This document shows, piece after piece, positions 56,915 through 64,000 of a stretch of DNA of 64,000 bases. How positions within the stretch are numbered: the first letter of the stretch is position 1; every line of letters starts with the position of its first letter. The stretch covers positions 44,849,358-44,913,357 of the forward strand of contig CM019696.1 in assembly GCA_009760885.1 (NCBI GenBank), given 5' to 3'. The position numbers and the translations under genes are program-made. The notes beneath the pieces were generated by a model that did no database searches, was not told the origin of the DNA, and saw only the letters and a program-made list of their open reading frames with translations. The DNA comes from Achatina immaculata. Lineage: Eukaryota > Mollusca > Gastropoda > Stylommatophora > Achatinidae.

Positions 56915-57130
56915 TTCAGAATGAAAGTTGGAGGTAATGAATCTCCAGTTTCCTCGCTCCCTTGCCTTGCTGGTGCACTCAACCAGGCTGTGTTCTGTCC
57001 AGTCTTTCCATCTACTTCTGCTTCTCATTGCCTTCCATCTTTCCTCCTAGTTTGGACTTCAGTATATTGTTTTGTCTTTGATATGGCCAAGTGTTCTGTT
57101 GTGTTGATCCTTATTTATTTGGCAAGTTGA
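56915..57130 (-). pseudogene. LINE C-terminal relic, strongly decayed
   Basis: On the minus strand, RSRSRWKDWTEHSLVECTSK and ARERGNWRFITS resemble the (R)xRWxDxxxxW...A+DRxxWR tail of LINE proteins. Stops lie on both sides. Weak call. Confidence 0.4.
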
Positions 57131-58665
57131 CATTGCACATGGAGTTGTTCTAATACTGTGCATTTGTCCATGATATGTGACCTGATCTTCTGTAAATCCA
57201 CATTTCTGCTGCATTTATCATTTAAGTTTATGCTTAGATTCAGGTTTCTGTTTCTTACAGTATGTATATACAGAAAAGATATATCATTTTACACATTTCA
57301 TTTTTGTTTTTTATGGGCAGATTTCTTATTTATAACAGCACTGTCTTCATAGTGTTGAAAGTTTGTTTTGTCATCCTTCTCTTTTCTTTGTCTCTCATCT
57401 CCTCTCCACAGCTTTGTATAGTTAGCCATTGACAGATACAAAGCACTTTAAATGTGAGAGAAAGAGAAACATAATGAATATGACTTGTAGTACAGACTCT
57501 GGTAAGATGAGCTCTCTCTCACTTGACATCATGCAAACCTCTTGGTTTCCTGTCTGACACATTTGTTTATTCTGAATGTGATGTTGCAGGCAAATGTAAG
57601 CATCCTTGTGTTTGTAACTGGCAGTCAGGTATTTTATTGTAAAAAGGAATCTTAGACTTCAGCTTGAGAGTGATTCTAGTCAAGCTTATCTTATTATAGG
57701 TTAGATCATCAAACTTGTTTGTCAACTGTGAAAAGTACACTTGGCAACATTGCTTGTGCTCGCTAGCATTTCTGATGTTGTCATTCATGCAGAAGTCTAC
57801 CCTGACTAACTGAAGCCAGAACTATTTATAGTATCTGATTTTCAAGCCTCACACAGTATTTGCTGAACTGTTACCAAGTTCATGAATTTATTTGCTTATA
57901 AAACTTACAGAAACAATTTTTTTTTCTTTTTAATTAAGTTAGTTCATTTGCAGTAATACTTGTATGACAACACATTAGTTAAGCTACAAAAACAAAACGT
58001 CAGATTACAAAAATGTGAAATCAGATTAGTTCAGCTACAAAACTATAATGTCAAGTTAGTTGAGAAAAATCTAAAGTCAGATTAGTTCACTTATAAAAGT
58101 GAAAAGAGGAATGCTTCAGAAACAGTGTTATGGGGTTGGGTTTCCCCCCACTAATTTTAAATGATCACTTCAGCAAGAGAAAAAGACAGAAGTTAATTAC
58201 TTTTGTTTTTTGTTTGTTTTTTAATGTTTGTTACTTGTAATATTTTAGTACATGAAGAGATAAGTGACTTGAGGTCAGCTTTTGTGACTTCAAACATACA
58301 GCATTTTTTTCCTAATAGCAGAGAGAAATAGCAAAAACTTACTAATAGCTAAATAAAAAGTTTCAGCAAATTTTAATGGTCTAAGCTTTATCCATTCTGA
58401 AAGGCACCACCATCTCTCACCCTGAAGTCTGCAGCTGTAACGAGTTTTCATGAGACTTGATTGTGCATCAAGTAAGTTGTTCATGTACAAGATGTGGGCA
58501 GCTTTAGGAGATCAGTGCTTCCAAGGAGGAAGAAACATGATGATGATGATTATTACAGGTCATAGAGTTGAGACGTGTGTGCACGCCCTGCTAGATGTTC
58601 ACACAGATTTCTTCACATATATACTTGTTGTGTTCTCTGACATCTTTCTCTTGTTTCTCTTCTAG

Positions 58666-58784
58666 GATATTGATGTGAAGAAGTACTGTAAAGTATGCAG
58701 GGTGTCTTTCTCACAAGACAGCCAGGCAGAAATGCACTACAAAGGCAAGAACCATGCCAAGAAGATGAAAAGTGTGGCCAATGG
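58666..58784 (+). CDS. Zinc-finger RNA-binding protein gene, exon 4 (finger 2)
   Basis: 119 nt, entering in phase 0 after ctcttctag and leaving in phase 2 at AATGG/gttagt. It encodes residues 650-689: DIDVKKYCKVCRVSFSQDS, then QAEMHYKGKNHAKKMKSVAN. The finger is C-x2-C-x12-H-x5-H, the same spacing as finger 1, and HYKGKNHAKK is the typical wording of ZMAT3/ZNF385/ZNF346 fingers, which bind double-stranded RNA. Splicing from 39156 across a 19.5-kb intron is inferred from matching phase and strong sites. A read-through frame continues to 58866 but becomes low complexity, so the donor is preferred. Confidence 0.9.
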
Positions 58785-58916
58785 GTTAGTTGACCTCTGT
58801 CTGATAAGCTTTACATCATTTTTTTTTTGTTTTTTAAACACTGCAAACATGCAGATGTCAGACTGAAGCAGTGCTTCTTACTCTGGGTCCAGGGAAGGAT
58901 TTTTGCAGGTCTGTCT

Positions 58917-60146
58917 TACATCCTTCCCTTGCCATTAAAAGTCACATAGGGATCGCATAGTTGTGTGCCAAGTTTTCCAGTTTTCTTCAACAAATTTTTC
59001 AACTTCATCAAGGGGTGTTGTGTCCACTAAACTGGGTTCTCTTAACAGAGTCCTCTTTTAGAGTTTCACGTGATCGATCTCTTTTTCTTCAGCCTGTTGT
59101 GCTCCACTTGATAGCTTGTTTTGGTATTCTCTGATTGTTTCTTCTCATCACATAGCCTGCATATGACCATCTGCTTTTTCTGATCGCCCATGAAACAGGT
59201 TGTTTGCTCATCTGTCTTATCTGTGTTGTTCTTAAATTCATTCCACTTTATACCAAGTATTTTCCTGAGGCATTTGTTTTCAAAAGAGTCTAATTTCTTT
59301 AGTGATTTCCAGCTTTCTCATGCATAAATGAGGGTGGATATCACATTTGAATTGAATAATCTTAACTTGGTTTTTGTGCTTATAACTTTTGAATTTCATA
59401 TGTTCTCAAGATTCTTGAAGATCGATGCTGCTTTTGCAATTCTGATTCTAACTTCCTTCCTGATGTCACCGTCCTGGTCTGTGTAGCTGCCAGTGTATGC
59501 AAACTGGTTTAATTCATCAACAGCTGTTCCTTCTACGTATATTTTTCCTTCTTGATTAATGAGAAGTTTCATTATTTTTGTTTTGTCTTTGTTAATTTCA
59601 AGACCTATTTTGCTAACCAAGGAAGACAGGGAATCTGTCTTTTTCCTGCATCAGTTTCACATTGTCACTGATAAGAGTTAAGTCATCTGCAAAATCAAGA
59701 TCTTCACTTTGGGTCCTATGTACCCAATCAGTGCCGGTTTTACCTGTACAGCATCTTTTCATTATAAAGTCTGTGGCAATTCCAAAAAACAAGGGAGATA
59801 ATATACATCCTTGTTTCATGCCTGTTTTAATCTGAAACCAGTTCACTCGTTCCTTCTTCTGTCTTGACTGCACAAACATATCCATTGTAGAGATTTCTAA
59901 TGATGTTAACAATTTTAGAAGGTATTCCATATAGACTTAAAATTCTCCACAGTGAATCTCTGTGTATGCTATCAAATGCCTTTTTAAAGTCTATGACGTT
60001 CAGGATTAATGGTTTTTGCTTTTCAGTATATTCTTCAAGTATTATTCTCAGAGTAAAGATCTGGTCAAGACAGCTTCTCCCTTTTCGAAATCCTGCTTGT
60101 TCTTCTCTCATTGCTACATCCTTAATTCTATTCAGAATAACTTTAC
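58917..60146 (-). mobile_element. LINE family A copy, diverged
   Basis: Minus-strand family A, older than the others by its many differences. The frames 59827-60111 (EEQAGFRKGRSCLDQIFTLR; motif A FKKAFDSIHRDSLW), 59613-59930 (MKQGCILSPLFFGI; LDFADDLTLI) and 59396-59620 (INKDKTKIMKLL; YTGSYTDQDGD) are separated by frameshifts. The 3' end at 58917 has the family tail in reverse (tccttcccttgcc). The 5' end is truncated near 60146. It is antisense to the host gene. Confidence 0.87.
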
Positions 60147-60384
60147 CATCAAGGAGGCCATGGCCAGAGAAAGACTAAGGGTCACTGGACTTGAGGAAGT
60201 GTTTTGAGCCCAGAGGCAGTGGGGAAAACACATGCTACTACAGTTTGTTTTTATTGTCAGTTTGGCTTGTTGATTCCTGTCTGTATCTGAGAAGTAAGGC
60301 ACAAGAAGGGTTTTTCTTGGCAACTGTGTGATCTTGTTAAATGTTCTTGGTTTGTGTGGTTTGAGTATTCCTTGACCACTGGGT

Positions 60385-61150
60385 TATCTATAGGTATTTT
60401 GACAGCTGTTACCATTCTCTTATAGGTATTTTGACAACTGTTACCATTCTCTTATAGGTATTTTGACAACTGTTACCATTCTCTTATAGGTATTTTGACA
60501 ACTGTTACCATTCTCTTATAGGTATTTTGACAACTGTTACCATTCTCTTATAGGTATTTTGACAACTGTTACCATTCTCTTATAGGTATTTTGACAACTG
60601 TTACCATTCTCTTATAGGTATTTTGACAACTGTATCACCATTCTATTATAGGTATTTTGACAACTGTATCACCATTCTATTATAGGTATTTTGACAACTG
60701 TATCACCATTCTATTATAGGTATTTTGACAATTGTATCACCATTCTATTATAGGTGTTTTGACAATTGTATCACCATTCTATTATAGGTATTTTGACAAT
60801 TGTATCACCATTCTATTATAGGTATTTTGACAATTGTATCACCATTCTGTTATAGGTATTTTGACAATTGTATCACCATTCTATTATGTATATTCAGACC
60901 TGTATCACCATTCTATTATGTGTATTTTGACAGTTGTATCACCATTCTATTGTAGGTATTTAGACAACTGTATCACCATTCTATTATAGGTATTTAGACA
61001 ATTGTATCACCATTCTATTGTAGGTATTTAGACAACTGTATCACCATTCTATTATAGGTATTTAGACAACTGTATCACCATTCTATTGTAGGTATTTAGA
61101 CAGCTGTATCACCATTCTATTATAGGTATTTAGACAATTGTACCACCATC
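60385..61150 (+). repeat. 32-bp minisatellite, about 24 copies
   Basis: Units of ttataggtattttgacaact plus gttaccattctc on the left, changing to gtatcaccattcta in the middle and to gtatttagacaactg at the right, so the array shows a gradient of variants. Each unit includes cttatag/gtattt, which looks like an acceptor next to a donor, but no exon of the gene is attached. Confidence 0.95.
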
Positions 61151-61615
61151 ATGTGATTATGTGATGTATGCTTTCTTCATGATGGCTTGAAAATTTCCAT
61201 GCCATTCAAGCTTGTGCTATACTTACAGTGTGGTCTTTCCTTGGTCATGTGATTTCAGAGTGTGATCTTAGTGGTCAAATTTTGCAGATTTGTTAAAAAT
61301 TAAACTGTATATAAATATACAGAGCTTTCCAAAAGTTCCTTTACACTTTCCAGAGGTCAACATAGGTGACTCCCTAGATCTTCTAACCTGAAATCTTGTG
61401 TGTGTGTGGGGGGGGGGAGGCGGGTACATTAAAGACATTGCTTATGTACCCCTACTTACACAGGATATGAACATTCTGAAGCATTAAATCACAGATGTCA
61501 GTGCATCTATTGCTCAAGATATGATACTTAAACCTGGAAGGAACTCATTTATCACAGGACATGTGTCATGTCACCAGGGGCAGCACACATTGAGCCACAG
61601 TAAGATATATCTAAA

Positions 61616-61924
61616 ACTGAGAAATTCTCTATAAATTAACACATAGTTTCTTTGTGTAGCTGCCCTTATCTTCCTCAGCAAAGGCCTTAAATTTATTCCT
61701 ATCCACCCTCATTGTGATCACTATTTTCACTCCGCAGTGTTAAACAGTTCCACTGTTGATTACATCTAAAATATTACTTTGCAAGCAAAGAATCTAACCA
61801 ACTCGCACCAGACCCCGATGACCCGTTTGCCCATTACAACCATAATAAATCTAGCTGGACACCTTTCTCCAGGGCTTCCCAAGCTTTAGACCTATACATT
61901 GATACGACGTAGTGTGAAATTTTT
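61616..61924. other. Less AT-rich unidentified segment
   Basis: About 300 bp that differ from the surroundings in composition (cagaccccgatgacccgttt). It ends where a solo foldback arm begins, so it may be the interior of a truncated DNA transposon. No frame is convincing. Confidence 0.35.
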
Positions 61925-62066
61925 TTTCCTTTTTAACATAGCATTCATGTGAATTTATATTTTATCTATTTCTTTGTCCTGCATGTCTTTGTACAGTTAA
62001 GGCTCACGCCAAAATGTCACAACTGTGTACTCGTTAAGTAGTAAAGCTGTTCCTACTTTTTTATCA
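61925..62066 (+). mobile_element. Solo arm of foldback family 1
   Basis: Matches the right arm of foldback element 1 (32786-32928): catgtgaatttatattttatc, taaggctcacgccaaaatgtc, cgttaagtagtaaagctg, cctactttttt. The other arm is not seen. It is followed within 50 bp by the left arm of foldback element 2. Confidence 0.8.
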
Positions 62067-62110
62067 GATAAAAGGGATGGCGACTGCAATAAAACTGGTT
62101 TAAATAAATA

Positions 62111-62932
62111 AGGTAGACAGAGGTGTATGGTGCAGTTTTACAGAGTGATTGAGAGAGTGAGTAAGGTGAGAAAAAAACGAATAGAAAGTATGAGAATGTA
62201 TAAATGAAAAACATACATCATCTGATATTTCAGCGTGAGCCTTATTTGAGGATACATACACAACGAAATACAAACATGAAGAACTTATCTGAAGTGTCTT
62301 GCTCCAAGTGGGAAACAGAAATGTGTGTGGAAGAAGGAGGAGGAAAAACCATGCTGCCTACAGACAAAAGATTCCCGATAGAGCCAGTCATAAAGAAGAA
62401 GTGGAGAGAGAGGAGGAGAACAAGTGGGAGAAAGGGGTGGGGGGAAGGCAATAGGAGCATGATAGCCGCTAGAGGTGTCGGGGGGGGGGAGAGGGGAGGG
62501 AAAAGGGGACGCGGAGAGATAATGAATGAAGAACATAAAACACCTGCAGGGAGAAAATGTGAAAATGGTGAATAGGACAAGACTAATATGTTGGCAGAGA
62601 AGAACATAGGATGGTGGTAGGGAGGGGTAGCATAGAGAAAGAAAGTAGAGTTTAAAAAAGGCCAATGGAAAAATGGCTCTATCGGGAATCTTTTGTCTGT
62701 AGGCAGCGTGGTATTTTCCTCCTCCTTCTTCCACACGCATTTCTGTTTCCCACTTGGAGCAAGACACCTCAGATAAGTTCTTCATGTTTGTATTTCGTTG
62801 TGTATGTATCCTCGAATAAGCCGAAATATCAGATGTATGTTTTTCATTTTATACTTTCTATTCGTTTTTTTCTCACCTTACTCACTCCCTCCCTCACTTT
62901 GTAAAACTGCACCATACACCTCTGTCTACTTG
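62111..62932. mobile_element. Foldback element 2 (about 270-bp inverted arms)
   Basis: Arms at 62112-62386 and 62672-62931 are inverted copies, about 90% identical by eye with small indels. They start ggtagacagaggtgtatggt and reach gattcccgatagagcca next to a purine-rich 280-bp spacer. The arm includes atttcagcgtgagccttatt, a phrase shared with foldback family 1 (tttcggcgtgagccttaatt), so the families are related. Open frames on both strands (62204-62785) are by-products of the palindrome. It lies in intron 4. Confidence 0.92.
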
Positions 62933-63642
62933 TTTATCCTAGTTTATACATTTTGTCTTCCTACACTGGAATCTCCTGTATTTTTTACTGTTTGCCATTG
63001 AAACATTTTAGTCCTACAATTCTGTCACAGGACTAATGAGGTATTTGTATTTATGTGACATAAATCACTGCTTCCAAGTTGACAGAATATGAGAGATGTT
63101 ACAACTAATGATGAAACATATCTGACTAATAAGTAGTCCAACTTAATGTTAGAACTCTTGCTAACAAGCTTTTGTGTTGTTTTACCTTGGTCAGCTTGTG
63201 AAACATGCCCTCATCTTAAGACTTATTTTATGATTATGTGAACATATTTATACTAACAGACCCTGACAACATACATAGATCTGAACTTCTGTTAAAATAA
63301 TTGCAGATGTACATAGGAAATCTATGGTATTTTACAGAATAAACTGGTAGCGTAAAATATCGTCAATTAGTATATAGCAAAGCATGGCTCCTAGTTATGT
63401 AAAAATTGACTTACAGTTGCAGAGTGATCCTTGGATCATTAATTAATTAATTAAGTTTGGGATTTTCATTAATTATGTGAACTGAGAAGCTAGCAGAAAA
63501 AAAACAGAAAGTTATTTAGAAATGTAGAGTGATATATGTTTGGAAAATGGTTAATATAGAATATGTTTGAAAACTAGTTTTGTATGAGGTTAGAGAGAAC
63601 ACAAGCTGCTCTGTTATCACTGACTTCTCACTCTGACATTAG

Positions 63643-63736
63643 AGCTGAGGTATTTGAGTGCAAGATCTGCTGTGTGACAGTGACCGCCCAGGAGCACCTC
63701 ATTGCCCATCTCAACGGGGCCCGCCACAAACTGCAG
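63643..63736 (+). CDS. Zinc-finger RNA-binding protein gene, exon 5 (finger 3)
   Basis: 94 nt, entering in phase 2 after tctgacattag and leaving in phase 0 at CTGCAG/gtcaga. It encodes residues 690-720: AEVFECKICCVTVTAQEHL, then IAHLNGARHKLQ. A third finger with the same C-x2-C-x12-H-x5-H spacing, but with a more divergent tail (HLNGARH), as in the last finger of ZMAT3-like proteins. The gene continues to the right, because the exon ends at a donor and no stop has been reached. Confidence 0.88.
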
Positions 63737-64000
63737 GTCAGAAAACTAGATGCAAACCAGAACTACAGAGGTGAGAACAGACATGTCTATTCCTTGTACT
63801 GTTGTAAGGAGTATGCTAGTTTGGTTTCATATGACCTGAAGAGTGAACAGTTCGGTTGGTAAGGTTTTACAAGAGTTGACTTGGTTTTTTACTTAAAAAA
63901 ACTGGACAATCATGTTTTGTGAAAATCTGGTTTCTGTAACATGAAAAAAAAATAGCTTGTAGAAAATAATATCTAACATAATGTCTCAGTTCCTAATTTA
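63737..64000. other. Start of intron 5
   Basis: AT-rich DNA after the donor gtcaga. No exon before the window ends. Confidence 0.6.

Larger units (their letters stand above)
39157..58665. other. Intron 3 of the zinc-finger gene, 19.5 kb
   Basis: Runs from gtaaag to ttctcttctag and joins two phase-0 ends. It holds the arrays at 39530, 40657 and 43490, several MITEs, a mariner and a full-length RTE-like LINE, all listed separately. Stretches without features: 41681-41850, 42135-42610, 42790-43485, 44180-44600, 45900-46585, 46895-47040, 47220-47955, 48125-49245, 49575-50185, 53905-55195, 55675-56175, 56550-56915 and 57135-58660. I see nothing in these beyond AT-rich sequence. Confidence 0.8.
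58785..63642. other. Intron 4 of the zinc-finger gene, 4.9 kb
   Basis: Runs from gttagt to ctctgacattag and joins phase 2 to phase 2. It contains a LINE A copy, the 32-bp array, a solo foldback arm and foldback element 2, listed separately. The stretches 60150-60380, 61150-61610 and 62950-63640 show nothing else. Confidence 0.8.

Noticed and set aside
56867..57352. Two short + strand frames with hydrophobic stretches
   Set aside because: They lie over T-rich intron DNA and a LINE relic on the other strand; no splice sites fit the host gene.
58785..58866. Extension of finger exon 4 to the stop at 58864
   Set aside because: The text becomes Phe-rich and low complexity after a good donor, and exon 5 fits the donor's phase.
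62204..62785. Open frames of 123-166 codons on both strands
   Set aside because: They overlap an inverted repeat and a purine-rich spacer, have mirrored text and no family character.

Overview
The window looks like a piece of an animal genome, AT-rich and dominated by introns, transposons and minisatellites. A mollusc or other lophotrochozoan is my guess from the repeat types and gene structures; nothing in the sequence proves it. There are no operons, ribosome binding sites or other prokaryotic features. Two host genes can be assembled from splice sites and reading phase, both on the + strand.

Gene 1 (upstream of the window to about 6.3 kb) is the 3' end of a facilitative hexose transporter of the SLC2A/GLUT family. 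Three terminal exons (2270-2345, 4333-4460, 5883-6086) join in phase and end in a PETKNKTFDEIA motif. Its only visible poly(A) signal lies inside a piggyBac-like MITE (6130-6825).

Gene 2 (34.3 kb to beyond the right edge) encodes a protein with a Tyr/Ser/Gln-rich start, RGG boxes, a charged coiled coil and three U1-type C2H2 fingers like those of ZMAT3/ZNF385/ZNF346. Five coding exons (34287-34323, 36461-36628, 37391-39156, 58666-58784, 63643-63736) join in phase to 720 codons, and the gene continues past the window. Intron 3 is 19.5 kb and full of repeats.

The 28 kb between the genes (6.8-34.1 kb) is repeat-rich: a deleted mariner carrying a SINE, a palindromic tRNA-like foldback element, a 2.2-kb array of 59-bp units, a perfect 1,159-bp tandem duplication, GAT-rich simple DNA hosting two LINEs, and a nested transposon cluster (28.97-34.1 kb). 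At least five LINE families are present, here named A to E. Family D is RTE-like and has a full-length, decayed 3.3-kb copy with target-site duplications at 50197-53518.

The most unusual theme is where the minisatellites come from. One array (2327-2850) is built from the end of a GLUT exon plus its 5' splice site. Another (35598-36477) is built from the 3' splice site of gene 2 exon 2 and runs straight into that exon. Two more are amplified pieces of a LINE reverse transcriptase gene, one of them in frame with an 18-residue period and a five-unit higher-order repeat. About ten arrays occupy roughly 8 kb. All calls come from reading the sequence by eye; no database search was made.
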